Made by a program: the position numbers and the translations under genes | From: JAVBLU01 sp031553225 | Lineage (GTDB): Bacteria; Bacillota; Clostridia; Christensenellales; UBA1750 | Length of the DNA stretch: 64,000 bases | NCBI GenBank assembly: GCA_031553225.1 | Contig: JAVBLU010000016.1 | Span: forward strand, 1 to 64,000 | Direction of reading: 5' to 3' | The notes under the pieces: generated by a model | Database searches by the model: none | What the model saw: the letters and a program-made list of their open reading frames with translations, nothing else | Told to the model about the DNA's origin: nothing | Shown here: one piece after another, positions 8,577-16,898 of the stretch | Layout of the letters: each line of letters opens with the position of its first letter | Position numbering within the stretch: position 1 is the stretch's first letter

Positions 8577-9030
8577 ATATGCATAGCTCCTGTTGTTTTC
8601 GGAGTAATTGCCTTGCACGGCGCGGACGAATCCGCTGCGCCCGCAAGACGGTCTGCTGTTCAACATTTTACCATAGCTGCCTCCCAAAAACTATCGGTAC
8701 CGACCGAACAGCCCAGGGGAAAGGGCGGAGATTCCAATAAAAAAAATACGGCCCGCTCCGCGACGGCTGAGTTTACCGCCGTCCCGTGCGTCCGCTCCGG
8801 CCTCTCTTATCTTACTGGTGACTGGTATGGGGCATAACCGTGGGCCCTTGTTTTTTCCACCCGGAATACCGCCGCACGCAGCAACTCGTTTCAACTGAAA
8901 GATGGCGCAAGAACGGCGCTTCGTTTCCGAAACGCCGTCTACGAGCCGCTGTTGGATGATTTTCTGCATGTGTTTCCGCACGCTGCATCAATGACCGCGC
9001 GCGCCGCAATATCATTTCGTCCAGGGGATT
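8577..9030 (-). other. intergenic region between rlmD-like gene and ktrB
   Basis: No convincing gene. It holds an imperfect hairpin at 8912-8938 (ACGGCG and TTCG arms), possibly the end of the rlmD transcript. A second hairpin on the minus strand (GACGGC/GCCGTC, near 8755-8785) is followed, after about 14 nt, by a run of T (8738-8745). The latter could be a terminator or part of a leader for ktrB, but I cannot resolve it. Confidence 0.4.
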
Positions 9031-10317
9031 TTACGGATCTCGGCGCTGCAGTGAAACCACCGTTTCCACGTGCTTTGTGTGCGGGAACATGTCCACGGGC
9101 GCGGCGGCGCGCAGGGCGTAGCCCAGAGGGCGCAGACGCGCTATGTCGCGCGCCAGCGTGGCCGGGTCGCAGCTGACGTACACGATGCGGCCTGGGTCGC
9201 AGGCGGCCAGCGCGCGCAGCGCCGCCTCATCGCACCCGGCGCGTGGCGGGTCCAGAACGGCCGCTTCGAAGCGCTCGCCCTGGGCGGCGCGGCGGGGCAG
9301 CACCTCCTGCGCAGGCGCGCAGACGAACTGCGCGTTGCCGACGCCGTTTAGGCGGGCGGAGGCGCGCGCGTCGGCAATCGCCGCGGCCTCCTGGTCCACG
9401 CCCAACACATGCGCCGCGCGGCGGGCGAGCAGCAGCGCCATGGTGCCCGTGCCGCAGTAGGCGTCCAGTACGCGTTCATGCCCCTCCGGCGCGCACAGGT
9501 CCGCTACGATGCCGTACAGCGCTTCGGTCTGGCGGGCGTTCACCTGAAAAAACGCTTCGGGCGACAGGCGGAACCGAAGAGTGCCGATCCGCTCCTCCAG
9601 CGCCTCCGCGCCCAGCAGCACGGCCCTTCGGCCGCCCGCGCGCGATACCACCGAGGTAAGCCCCGGAAGCGCCGCCCTTAGCGCTAACGTCAGGGCCGCC
9701 GCCTCACGAAGCGGGCCGGGCCCGTCCAGGACGACCATCACCGCCCCGCCGCCGCTCACGCGCACCGTCACCTGCGAAAGCCCGGCGTCCCCCTTTGCCG
9801 CGCGCAAAAAGCCGCGCACCGCGGCCAGAGCGTCCTCGGCGGCCTGCTGCAGCAGAAGGCAGCCGGACACCTCCGCCACGGCGTGCGACTTCTGGGGCCG
9901 CAGCCCGATAGCCGTTCCGCTCACGGCGAACTCGGCCTTGTTGCGGTAGCGAAAGGGGTCGTCCATCGCCAGGATGGGGCGCAGCTCGTACGTCCCTTCC
10001 GCCGCGCCGCCGATTCGCGCAAGCGCCTCGGCCACCTTGCGCTGTTTGAAGGCCAGCTGGCCTTTGTAGCTCATGTGCTGCACGGCGCAACCGCCGCAGG
10101 CCGCATAGTGCGGGCAGGGCGGCGCCGTGCGCTCGGGCGCGGAACGCTCCACCGCCACAAGCTCGGCGAGCGCATAGCGCGGCGCGGTTTTTGTGATGCG
10201 CGCCCGCACCAGCTCGCCAGGCAGGGCGCCCGGTACGAACACCGCCATGCCGCCTAGCCGGCCAACCCCCGCGCCGTCGGCGGCCTGGTCGGTGATCGCC
10301 AGGGATATCTCCGCCAT
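9031..10317 (-). CDS. rlmD: 23S rRNA (uracil-C5)-methyltransferase, RlmD/RlmCD/TrmA family
   Basis: This enzyme makes 5-methyluridine in 23S rRNA using SAM. The 428-residue protein has an N-terminal TRAM RNA-binding domain (about 1-58), then CPHYAACGGC with three of the four [4Fe-4S] cysteines and GC near 153 as the fourth. The SAM site VLDAYCGTGTMALLLA, the DPPRAGCDEA motif and YVSCDPATLARD with the catalytic Cys follow. Whether it modifies one or two uridines cannot be told. The start follows GAGGAGGG and lies within the extended pfkA frame, overlapping it by 64 nt. Confidence 0.92.
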   Translation of the reverse strand: MAEISLAITDQAADGAGVGRLGGMAVFVPGALPGELVRARITKTAPRYALAELVAVERSAPERTAPPCPHYAACGGCAVQHMSYKGQLAFKQRKVAEALARIGGAAEGTYELRPILAMDDPFRYRNKAEFAVSGTAIGLRPQKSHAVAEVSGCLLLQQAAEDALAAVRGFLRAAKGDAGLSQVTVRVSGGGAVMVVLDGPGPLREAAALTLALRAALPGLTSVVSRAGGRRAVLLGAEALEERIGTLRFRLSPEAFFQVNARQTEALYGIVADLCAPEGHERVLDAYCGTGTMALLLARRAAHVLGVDQEAAAIADARASARLNGVGNAQFVCAPAQEVLPRRAAQGERFEAAVLDPPRAGCDEAALRALAACDPGRIVYVSCDPATLARDIARLRPLGYALRAAAPVDMFPHTKHVETVVSLQRRDP

Positions 10318-11648
10318 ATCCGCCCTCCTCGCCCTTCCGGGCCGATCCTAGGCATCGCGGCGCGGCGGCAAAACGTGCCGGCGCGCCGCGATGGAAAAGC
10401 ACAAGTGGCGTCGCTAACGGGGAACCCGCATGCCGCGCGGCGAACCTGCGCGTACATGGCGAGGATCTCGGCCAGGCGGATCATTTCGCGCTGGGAAAGG
10501 CGCCGGCGCTTTACGGCGATGGCCTCCGGGATGGGCCGGCAGATGAGCTGCCCGCCTTTGATGCCCACGGCATGCGCGCGGCAGCCGTTGAGCAGCTGCT
10601 CCACGGCCATCAGCCCCAGGCGCGAGGCCAAAATGCGGTCGGACGCGGAGGGCGAGCCGCCGCGCTGCGTGTGCCCAAGCACCGTGCCGCGCGCGTCGAT
10701 GTCCGGCATGCGCTTCTTCAGGTCCTGGGCGATGGAGTCCGGCGTGAACTCGTTTATTTTCAGGTCGGCCAGCACCTGTACAAGCCGCTCGCGCACAACG
10801 GCTCCGTCTGCGCCCCGGTCGATCAGGCGCAGGGTCTCGCCAACGGCCTTTTGCACTTCGCTTGGGGTCTGGCTGTGCCGCGTGCAGCCCTCCGCCACCA
10901 CGATGATGCCGTAACGTTTGTTGCGGCGGCGCGACATCTCCAGCTTGGTGACGATGTGGTTGATCCACGCCTCGTCGCTCTTTTTCACTTCCGGCACCAA
11001 AATGGCCTCGGCGCCCGCCGCAACGCCCGCTTGGATGGCGATGTCGCCGCAGTTGCGGCCCATCACCTCCACGATGGAGATGCGGTCGTGCGAGTTCATG
11101 GTGTCGCGCAGTTCGTTGATGGCGTTTACGGCGGTGTTGACGGCCGTGTCGAAGCCGATCGTCACGTCGCTGTAGCGCAGGTCGTTGTCGATTGTGCAGG
11201 GGATGCCGATCACCGGGATCCCGTGCTCGGAGGCGAGCAGGTGCGCCCCGAAGAACGAGCCGTCCCCGCCCAGCACCACCAGCGCCTGGATGCCCTCCTT
11301 GAGGGCGTTGTAGGCCGCCTGCGTGCGGATGTCCGGGTTTTTGAACTCGGGCAGGCGCGCGGAGTGAAGCATGGTTCCGCCCCGGTGCACGATATCGCCC
11401 ACCGATCCGGCCTTCAGCTCGACGATGTTTTTTTCCTCCTCGGTAGCGCCCGGGCGGTTGCCCTCGTAAAGGCCCCGATAGCCGTAGCGCACGCCCTTCA
11501 CGCGCAGACCGTGGTGGATGGCCGCGCGGGTGACCGAGCGGATGGCGGCGTTCATGCCGGGCGCGTCTCCGCCGCTTGTTAAAATGCCGATGCAGGTGAG
11601 CGGCTGTTTGAGTGATTCCTTTAAGAGCGCTAAAGCTGCCTGGTCCAT
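10254..11648 (-). CDS. pfkA: 6-phosphofructokinase with C-terminal extension
   Basis: PfkA phosphorylates fructose-6-phosphate in glycolysis. Motifs include GILTSGGDAPGMNAAIR, VVLGGDGSFFGA, PCTIDNDLRYSDVTIGFDTA with the catalytic TIDND, MGRNCGDIA and GHTQRGGSPSASDR. The start at 11648 follows GGAGAGGG. Length is odd: 464 residues against the usual 320-400. The last ~66 residues (from about 10454) are Arg- and Pro-rich, resemble translated spacer and run 64 nt into rlmD in another frame. A lost stop or frameshift is likely. Confidence 0.92.
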   Translation of the reverse strand: MDQAALALLKESLKQPLTCIGILTSGGDAPGMNAAIRSVTRAAIHHGLRVKGVRYGYRGLYEGNRPGATEEEKNIVELKAGSVGDIVHRGGTMLHSARLPEFKNPDIRTQAAYNALKEGIQALVVLGGDGSFFGAHLLASEHGIPVIGIPCTIDNDLRYSDVTIGFDTAVNTAVNAINELRDTMNSHDRISIVEVMGRNCGDIAIQAGVAAGAEAILVPEVKKSDEAWINHIVTKLEMSRRRNKRYGIIVVAEGCTRHSQTPSEVQKAVGETLRLIDRGADGAVVRERLVQVLADLKINEFTPDSIAQDLKKRMPDIDARGTVLGHTQRGGSPSASDRILASRLGLMAVEQLLNGCRAHAVGIKGGQLICRPIPEAIAVKRRRLSQREMIRLAEILAMYAQVRRAACGFPVSDATCAFPSRRAGTFCRRAAMPRIGPEGRGGRIWRRYPWRSPTRPPTARGLAG

Positions 11649-11698
11649 GGGTGCAAATCCCTCTCCTCATCGCCGCTGTGGCGGCGCTTGCTGACGGT

Positions 11699-11896
11699 TT
11701 AGTAGCCGTGATCCATGAGCACGTCGCGGGCCTCCTGCGTTTCCGACTGCAACGCCTGGATCTCGTAATAGTTTTCGTCCGGCGAAAGCTGCTTGTACAC
11801 GGGCTTTACGCGCACCAAAATCCCTTCGGCCGTGAGCAGGTCGCGCACCTGCTGCATGACCTTTTGCGACTTGGCCATATGTACAACGATCCACAT
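11699..11896 (-). CDS. small conserved protein upstream of pfkA
   Basis: A 65-residue protein beginning MWIVVHMAKSQKVMQQVRDL and ending QEARDVLMDHGY. From memory, small proteins like this sit before pfkA in many Clostridia, sometimes mislabelled as glutamate decarboxylase; the function is unknown. A beta-alpha-beta-beta pattern (IVVHMA, EGILVRVKPV, NYYEIQAL) resembles a small ferredoxin-like fold. The frame stays open to an ATG at 11950 with a fair ribosome binding site, but those extra 18 residues look unconserved. It is the first gene of the pfkA transcript. Confidence 0.75.
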   Translation of the reverse strand: MWIVVHMAKSQKVMQQVRDLLTAEGILVRVKPVYKQLSPDENYYEIQALQSETQEARDVLMDHGY

Positions 11897-12005
11897 CCCG
11901 CTTCCATGGCCCACCGGCGCATGGCCGCGAGGTTGTCCACCCTGATGCATAGGAATACCGCTCCCAGTTTTTGAACTTTTCAGTATATCGATAAAACGCG
12001 AAAAA

Positions 12006-12011
12006 ATTATA
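12006..12011 (-). promoter_or_regulatory. extended -10 promoter for the pfkA transcript
   Basis: TGCTATAAT on the minus strand gives an extended -10 (TATAAT at 12006-12011). No good -35 is seen at 17 bp. The predicted start is near 11999, about 100 nt before the small upstream gene. Confidence 0.6.
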
Positions 12012-12097
12012 GCACAATTCGCTTGCGCTGCCTATGCCAATATAAGCATATGCCGGCCACGGCGTTCGCGCGGCCGGCAGGGTGCGGCGCGGTGGTC

Positions 12098-12970
12098 TCA
12101 GTCAACCATGCGCGATTTGCCCAGGAAGAAGACCGCCACGGTGTCCGGGCCGGTGTGCGAGCCGATGACCGGCCCGAGCGATCCGATGTGCGTGGGGCGT
12201 CCGGGGCACGCCTGCTTTACCCAGCCCTCCATCTCGCGCGCGTCCGCCGCGCAGTCGGAGTGGATGAACCACACGGGTGAATCGGACAGATCCTTCTGCT
12301 CCATAAAGTGTTCAAACACGCGGCGCATGGCGCGCTTGCGCCCCTTCACCTTCTCCACGGGGATCAGCTTGCCCTGTTCATTGACGTAGATGATGGGCTT
12401 GATGTCGATAATGGTGCCCAGAAAGGCCGATGCGGCGGAGATGCGCCCGCCCTTGCGCAGGTGGGTGAGGTTGCCCACCGTCACCCAGTGCTGCATGCGG
12501 ATACTGGCGTCCCGCGCGAAGGCCAGCACTTCCTCCTGCGGTTTTCCGGCCAAGCGCATATGAGCGGCCATGTGCAAAAGCAGCCCCTGTCCGCCGCTTG
12601 CGCAGCGCGTATCGAGCGCGTCAAAGCGCAGGCTGGGGTATTCGGCGGCCACGATGGCGCGCGCGTGCGCAGCGCTCTCGTACGTGCCGGACAGCCCGGA
12701 GGAGAAGCCCAGGTACAAAACGCTTTGCCCGGCCGCTGCATACTTGCGAAACGCAGTTAGAAAGGTCTCGGGCGACACCTGCGAGGTGGTGCCCGTCTCG
12801 CCCGCGCGCATCTGCCTGTAAAAGTCGTCGATGCTGCAGCTCACCCAGCCATCGTCGGCAAATTCGCGCCCGGAAAAATGGACGGTTAACGGCACAAACT
12901 GCAGATCCAGCGCGCGGTATTCCTCAGCCAGCAGATCGCAGCAGGAGTCCGACATCAGAACGTAGGACAT
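12098..12970 (-). CDS. DegV family fatty-acid-binding protein
   Basis: DegV proteins bind fatty acids; in Gram-positive bacteria FakB members present fatty acids to the kinase FakA. The 290-residue protein is of full length. It begins YVLMSDSCCDL, the conserved first strand with Asp/Ser, and shows TTSQVSP near residue 62, YLGFSSGLSGTYESA near 85 and LRKGGRISAASAFLGTIIDIKPII near 170, all family hallmarks. GSHTGPDTVAVFF lies near the end. No fakA lies nearby, so the partner is unknown. The start follows AGGAAGG. Confidence 0.9.
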   Translation of the reverse strand: MSYVLMSDSCCDLLAEEYRALDLQFVPLTVHFSGREFADDGWVSCSIDDFYRQMRAGETGTTSQVSPETFLTAFRKYAAAGQSVLYLGFSSGLSGTYESAAHARAIVAAEYPSLRFDALDTRCASGGQGLLLHMAAHMRLAGKPQEEVLAFARDASIRMQHWVTVGNLTHLRKGGRISAASAFLGTIIDIKPIIYVNEQGKLIPVEKVKGRKRAMRRVFEHFMEQKDLSDSPVWFIHSDCAADAREMEGWVKQACPGRPTHIGSLGPVIGSHTGPDTVAVFFLGKSRMVD

Positions 12971-12995
12971 CGGGCCACCATCCTTCCTACAACCA

Positions 12996-13001
12996 AATAT
13001 A
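12996..13001 (-). promoter_or_regulatory. possible extended -10 promoter for degV
   Basis: TGCTATATT on the minus strand forms an extended -10 (TATATT at 12996-13001). The predicted start is about 18 nt before the degV ATG. No clear -35 is seen. Confidence 0.4.
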
Positions 13002-13056
13002 GCAGAAACAGTGTACCATCATCATGCGGGAAGTTCAACCCCGCAATGCGCCGCCT

Positions 13057-13839
13057 CTACCCAAGAACAAAGGCAAGCACGGCAAGGGCCAGCGTATACA
13101 GCGCAAAGGGCGCGAGCCCGCGCCTCATCAGTACCGCGAGCATGAAGCGTATGGCGATAAGCCCCGCCGCGCACGCGCAGGCCGCGCCCAGCAGAAGGGG
13201 CAGCACGGGGATGGCCGGCCCCCCGCCGCCGGCCGCCTGAAGAAGCGCCAGCACGAGCGAGCCGCAGATGGCCGGTACGGACATGAGGAAGGAGAAGCGC
13301 GCCGCCTTCTCGCGGGTGAGCCCGCACGAGAGGCCCGCGGCGATGGTGCTGCCCGAGCGCGACAGCCCCGGCAGGATGGCCAGCGCCTGCGCGATGCCCA
13401 TACACAGCGCGTCTTTAGCGGTTACGGCGGTTCGGGCGCCCTTCGCCAACCGGCCGCTGAGCAGCAGCACCGCCGAGGTCAGCAAAAAGCCGACGTACAG
13501 ATATCTGCCGCCAAAAAGGCTGTCGATGGCGTCGGAAAAGAGCAGCGCGGCCAGCACGGCGGGCACCGTGGCCAAAGCGAGCAGCGGCAGGTCGCTGCGA
13601 AAGGGATGCCGGATCAGCTGCATGACGTCCTTGCGGTACACGGCCAGCACGGCCACAAGCGTACCCAGGTGCAGGGCAACCTCGGCCGTCATGCCCGGAG
13701 AGCTGACGCCCATAAAGCGGCCGAGCAGCAAGAGATGCCCTGAGGAGCTTACCGGCAGAAACTCCGTTAAGCCCTGCACCACGCCCAGCACAACAGCCTG
13801 CCACCACGTCACACGCAACACCGTCCTTTGATGATTCAT
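13057..13839 (-). CDS. uppP: undecaprenyl-diphosphatase
   Basis: UppP dephosphorylates undecaprenyl pyrophosphate, recycling the lipid carrier of cell-wall synthesis, and confers some bacitracin tolerance. The multi-span membrane protein contains the two active-site signatures EFLPVSSSGHLLLL and ILPGLSRSGSTIAAG. The start is uncertain. ATG at 13839 (MNHQRTVLRVTWWQ) has a poor ribosome binding site. A TTG a few codons downstream has AAAGGA at 5 nt. The frame upstream of 13839 crosses the promoter and is unlikely to be translated. Confidence 0.9.
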   Translation of the reverse strand: MNHQRTVLRVTWWQAVVLGVVQGLTEFLPVSSSGHLLLLGRFMGVSSPGMTAEVALHLGTLVAVLAVYRKDVMQLIRHPFRSDLPLLALATVPAVLAALLFSDAIDSLFGGRYLYVGFLLTSAVLLLSGRLAKGARTAVTAKDALCMGIAQALAILPGLSRSGSTIAAGLSCGLTREKAARFSFLMSVPAICGSLVLALLQAAGGGGPAIPVLPLLLGAACACAAGLIAIRFMLAVLMRRGLAPFALYTLALAVLAFVLG

Positions 13840-13854
13840 CGCCGTGTCCGCTAC

Positions 13855-13860
13855 ATTATA
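13855..13860 (-). promoter_or_regulatory. -10 element of the uppP promoter
   Basis: A perfect TATAAT on the minus strand (13855-13860), about 16 nt before the uppP ATG. The -35 region is weak. It is divergent from the ychF promoter. Confidence 0.5.
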
Positions 13861-13890
13861 TCGCAAAGCGGCCGGAAATACCATGAACGC

Positions 13891-13919
13891 TTGCGCCGGA
13901 AGGCGCCGGCCGATATAAT
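13891..13919 (+). promoter_or_regulatory. ychF promoter
   Basis: TTGCGC (13891-13896), a 17-bp spacer and TATAAT (13914-13919) lie just ahead of the AAAGGAGAG ribosome binding site of ychF. Confidence 0.6.
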
Positions 13920-13946
13920 AGCGGTATTCCAAAGGAGAGATTCTGC

Positions 13947-15044
13947 ATGAAATTAGGCGTCGTCGGGCTGCCCAACGTGGGCAAGTCCACGCTGTTCAAT
14001 GCCATTACCCGGGCCGGAGCGGAAGTGGCCAACTACCCATTTTGCACCATCGAGCCGAACACGGGCGTTGTGCCCGTACCGGACGAGCGCTTGACCCGGC
14101 TTGCGCAGATGTTCGACCCCAAGCAGGTAACCCCCGCCGTGCTGGAGTTTGTGGACATCGCGGGGCTGGTGAAGGGCGCCTCCCGCGGGGAGGGCCTGGG
14201 CAACAAGTTCCTCTCGCACATCCGCGAGGTGGACGCGGTGGTGCACGTGGTGCGGTGCTTTGAGGACGAGAACATCGTGCACGTAGAAGGCTCGGTAGAC
14301 CCCAGGCGCGACATCGAGACGATCGAGCTGGAGCTGGTGCTGGCCGACCTGGACTCGCTGCAGCGCCGCGTCGCCCCCCGCCGCAAGGCCGGGCAGGCGG
14401 GCGACAAGCGCGCCGCTTTCGAGGCGGACGTGATGGAAAAACTTTTGCACGCCCTGGAGGAGGGAAAACCTGCCCGCACGGTGCCCCTAACGCCGGAGGA
14501 GAAGGCCATGGCGGACACGCTCTTCCTCATCACCACCAAGCCCGTTTTGTACGCCGCCAACATCGGCGAGGCGGACATCGGCCGCCCGCCCGAGGCGATA
14601 CCCGGCGTTATGGAGGTGCAGCGCATCGCCGATGAGCAGGGCGCGCGATTGCTCGTCATCTGCGCCCGCTCCGAGGAGGAGATCGCCGCCCTGCCGCCCG
14701 AGGAGCAAAAGGAGTTTCTGGAGGCGCTGGGCATCGCCGAATCCGGCCTTGACCGGCTCATCCGCGAGGGCTACGCGCTGCTCGGGCTCATATCCTTCCT
14801 TACCGCCGGGCCCAAGGAGGTGCGCGCCTGGACCATCAAGGACGGCTGGAGGGCCCCGCAGGCTGCCGGGCGCATCCACACCGACTTTGAGAAGGGCTTT
14901 ATCCGCGCCGAGGTGGTGGCCTACGACGCCCTCGTCCGCGAGGGCTCCATGGCCGCCTGCAAGGAGAAGGGCCTGGTGCGCTCCGAGGGCAAGGAGTACC
15001 TGATGCGCGACGGAGACGTCGTCCTGTTCCGATTCAACGTATAG
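13947..15044 (+). CDS. ychF: redox-regulated ATPase YchF (Obg family)
   Basis: YchF is a universally conserved ribosome-associated P-loop protein that prefers ATP over GTP. The 365-residue protein is typical. It has GLPNVGKSTLFNAIT (Walker A), NYPFCTIEPNTGVVPVPD (switch I region), FVDIAGLVKGASRGEGLGNKFL (G3 with the Obg-like loop), a central coiled-coil arm and a C-terminal TGS domain ending DGDVVLFRFNV. The start follows AAAGGAGAG at good spacing. It is monocistronic, with a promoter and terminator of its own. Confidence 0.96.
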   Translation: MKLGVVGLPNVGKSTLFNAITRAGAEVANYPFCTIEPNTGVVPVPDERLTRLAQMFDPKQVTPAVLEFVDIAGLVKGASRGEGLGNKFLSHIREVDAVVHVVRCFEDENIVHVEGSVDPRRDIETIELELVLADLDSLQRRVAPRRKAGQAGDKRAAFEADVMEKLLHALEEGKPARTVPLTPEEKAMADTLFLITTKPVLYAANIGEADIGRPPEAIPGVMEVQRIADEQGARLLVICARSEEEIAALPPEEQKEFLEALGIAESGLDRLIREGYALLGLISFLTAGPKEVRAWTIKDGWRAPQAAGRIHTDFEKGFIRAEVVAYDALVREGSMAACKEKGLVRSEGKEYLMRDGDVVLFRFNV

Positions 15045-15050
15045 CGCGGG

Positions 15051-15088
15051 CCGCCCTTTCCGAAAGGGGGCGGCCTGTTTTCCTTTCC
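15051..15088 (+). terminator. intrinsic terminator after ychF
   Basis: GGCCGCCC, a CTTTCCGAAAG-type apical stem and GGGCGGCC (15051-15077) form a long GC-rich hairpin followed by TGTTTTCCTTT, 7 nt after the ychF stop. Confidence 0.85.
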
Positions 15089-15279
15089 CCTAAACGGGTT
15101 TATGAGAGGCGCACATCCGCCGAATACGGGAAATTGACCAGCGCCGCAAAGCGTTTAACGCTGCCCTGGAAAATGGAATGCCCTGATAAATATGATGCGG
15201 AAGTTTCATGCCCCGGCTATTTGGCGCAGCATCCATTTTTTGCACTGCCGGCAAAGAGGGGACGGATACCCTGCGCCTG

Positions 15280-15576
15280 CTACGTTTCTTCAAAATCTGT
15301 ACCATAAACAAAATCGCTTATTAACGTGTTCTTACCTTGTTTTACCGGAAAACCCAATGATCTCATGATGTCAGCGAAAAAATAGTTTAGCCCACCGTAC
15401 TCATAAACGCCAAAGTCATCAAGCGGCGAGGTGTTGAGCAGTAGTTCAAGCGAATATACGGATTCGGCAAATATCTCCTTAACTTGCTGTTCGGTGAGGG
15501 CATCCTTGCGGTTAATAATGTCATCGGCTAAATTGTTCAAGAGCGTCTCGGCCTTTTCCCATGTTTTTTTATCCAT
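15280..15576 (-). CDS. hypothetical protein in an AT-richer patch
   Basis: A 98-residue protein if started at MDKKTWEKAETLLNNLAD, preceded by a GGAAAAG site; the frame stays open to 15663. It is acidic and mostly helical, with SVYSLELLLNTSPLDDFGVYEYGGLNYFFADIMRSLGF. I do not recognise it. Codon use and base composition are clearly more AT-rich than in the neighbours, suggesting recent arrival. It is transcribed from the promoter within repeat copy A. It could be a fragment of a larger lost protein. Confidence 0.6.
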   Translation of the reverse strand: MDKKTWEKAETLLNNLADDIINRKDALTEQQVKEIFAESVYSLELLLNTSPLDDFGVYEYGGLNYFFADIMRSLGFPVKQGKNTLISDFVYGTDFEET

Positions 15577-15692
15577 TTCTTTTCCGCATAAATTATAAGT
15601 CCAAATCGCATGAAAAGCGTGTTTTCCGTTCCTTATTTCAAGCAAGTTCACGTTACCCACCACATTTAATCTACATGGTACGCTTCATTTTT

Positions 15693-15721
15693 ATTATAAC
15701 AATAACCGCTTAATGGTTCAA
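15693..15721 (-). promoter_or_regulatory. promoter inside repeat copy A
   Basis: TTGAAC (15716-15721), a 17-bp spacer and TATAAT (15693-15698) on the minus strand drive the hypothetical gene. The -35 lies in the loop of the repeat. Confidence 0.65.
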
Positions 15722-15738
15722 ATCCTCGAAACGGCTTT
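15703..15738 (-). repeat. promoter/hairpin repeat, copy A
   Basis: This shares AACCGCT, GGTTCAAATCCTC and CGG with copy B at 16765-16800 (plus-strand reading), with arms that can still pair (AGCCGTTT/AAGCGGTT on the minus strand). Position suggests it could terminate the hydrolase transcript as well as carry the next promoter. Confidence 0.65.
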
Positions 15739-15789
15739 CACACTGAAATGTGTTGATAAAAAGGATGCGCAGCTTGTTTTATAAACTAC

Positions 15790-16713
15790 TTATATCCTGT
15801 TGGATAGTTCCCTCAGTATTTCTGCAAACCGATCCGCTTCTTCCCACTGAGGGAAATGCCCCGATTTTTCAAACCAATAGAATTCTTTTGGGGTCTTTAT
15901 GTGAACAAAGTAATTGTAAGCGAGCTGCGAAGAGACATGATAATCATGACGTCCTTCAATGAAAACAATCGGCACGCCAAATTCAGTCGCGTTTTCAAAA
16001 TCCACTTTCATGAGTTCTTGCCATAAAAACTGAATGGATTGCAAAGAGCCTTTTTGCCTTTTGAGCAAGTCACGAACACCATATCCGGAAATCAGAAAAT
16101 CGAACATATATTTATTCATATTGGTATGGGCATATATGGAGCCTTTTTGCCTTGTGACTTCTTTTGTGACGTACAGCAAATCGGATAACCATGTTTTACT
16201 TCTGTATGAACAATCAATAGATTTCAGCTTTTCAACAATCTTTTTATTGTTGTTTTCGATATTCTTATTTAGTGTAAAGTCATAAGCGATTTTTGAGGAT
16301 TTGACCATATTTACCACTTGCCCGCAGCCGACAAAAGCAGATAGCAAACGGGGATAGCGCTGCGCGAATTGCAGGCCTAGAACACTGCCCCAAGAATGAC
16401 CTATGAGCAAAAGTTTTTCTTTCCCGAAGCGCAGCAATAGCTTCAACACCAATTGATGTAAATCGTTCAGGAAAATATCTATCGAGACAGGTTCTGCGGC
16501 AGAGAAACGATAGTATGATTTCCCCGCTCCGCGTTGTTCCCACACTGCAACAGTATATGAATCTTGTAGCGCTCTGTTGTATTTTAACACCAAAGGCAAT
16601 GCTGCATCGCCAGGCCCGCCATGCAGGTATAACAGCAAAGGGTTGGCCGAGTTTTTGTGGCTTATGGCAACACATTGTTTTGTATTATTCAATTCAATAA
16701 ACTCAGTATACAT
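15790..16713 (-). CDS. alpha/beta hydrolase, proline iminopeptidase-like
   Basis: The 307-residue cytoplasmic protein has the alpha/beta-hydrolase fold. YLHGGPGDAALP near residue 35 forms the oxyanion hole, GHSWGSVLGLQ near 105 holds the nucleophilic Ser, EGRHDYHVS near 260 the acid Asp and KSGHFPQWE near 285 the His. HGGPG is typical of proline iminopeptidases and related hydrolases; the substrate is unknown. The ATG at 16713 follows AAGGCG; a GTG at 16728 is possible. The gene is notably AT-richer than its surroundings and is flanked by two copies of a repeat. Confidence 0.85.
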   Translation of the reverse strand: MYTEFIELNNTKQCVAISHKNSANPLLLYLHGGPGDAALPLVLKYNRALQDSYTVAVWEQRGAGKSYYRFSAAEPVSIDIFLNDLHQLVLKLLLRFGKEKLLLIGHSWGSVLGLQFAQRYPRLLSAFVGCGQVVNMVKSSKIAYDFTLNKNIENNNKKIVEKLKSIDCSYRSKTWLSDLLYVTKEVTRQKGSIYAHTNMNKYMFDFLISGYGVRDLLKRQKGSLQSIQFLWQELMKVDFENATEFGVPIVFIEGRHDYHVSSQLAYNYFVHIKTPKEFYWFEKSGHFPQWEEADRFAEILRELSNRI

Positions 16714-16754
16714 TATTTTCGCCTTCACATCATGTAAAGCATAGAATCATTAAC

Positions 16755-16783
16755 ACGATAGCAAAAACCGCTCAAAGGTTCAA
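16755..16783 (-). promoter_or_regulatory. promoter inside repeat copy B
   Basis: TTGAAC (16778-16783), a 17-bp spacer and TATCGT (16755-16760) on the minus strand precede the hydrolase. The spacing is identical to that of copy A. Confidence 0.55.
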
Positions 16784-16800
16784 ATCCTCTAAGCGGTTTT
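16765..16800 (-). terminator. tRNA-Ala terminator and repeat copy B
   Basis: On the minus strand AAAACCGCTTAG and a matching arm ending AGCGGTTTT form a stem of about 12 bp with a T-rich end, 5 nt after the tRNA CCA. The loop carries the GAGGATTTGAACC shared with copy A, including a -35 element. Confidence 0.75.
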
Positions 16801-16805
16801 GGAAC

Positions 16806-16881
16806 TGGTGGAGAATAGGGGATTCGAACCCCTGACCTCTACGATGCGAACGTAGCGCTCTACCAACTGAGCCAATTCCCC
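16806..16881 (-). tRNA. tRNA-Ala (anticodon CGC)
   Basis: The minus strand folds into a 76-nt tRNA. The acceptor stem is GGGGAAT/ATTCTCC with a G3:U70 wobble pair, the alanine identity element. The D-arm is GGCTCAGTTGGTAGAGC, the anticodon stem CTACG/CGTAG with loop TTCGCAT (anticodon CGC), and the T-arm contains GGTTCGAATCC. The 3' CCA is encoded. The frame through it is not coding. Confidence 0.96.
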
Positions 16882-16898
16882 GCGAGCGACGCCTAAAG

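Noticed and set aside
8577..8830. Possible c-di-AMP (ydaO) riboswitch before ktrB
   Set aside because: Expected because such RNAs often precede potassium transporters, but I could not match the conserved blocks; only simple hairpins are visible.
15090..15311. A 73-codon frame on the minus strand after ychF
   Set aside because: It has no ribosome binding site or recognisable motif and begins within the next gene.
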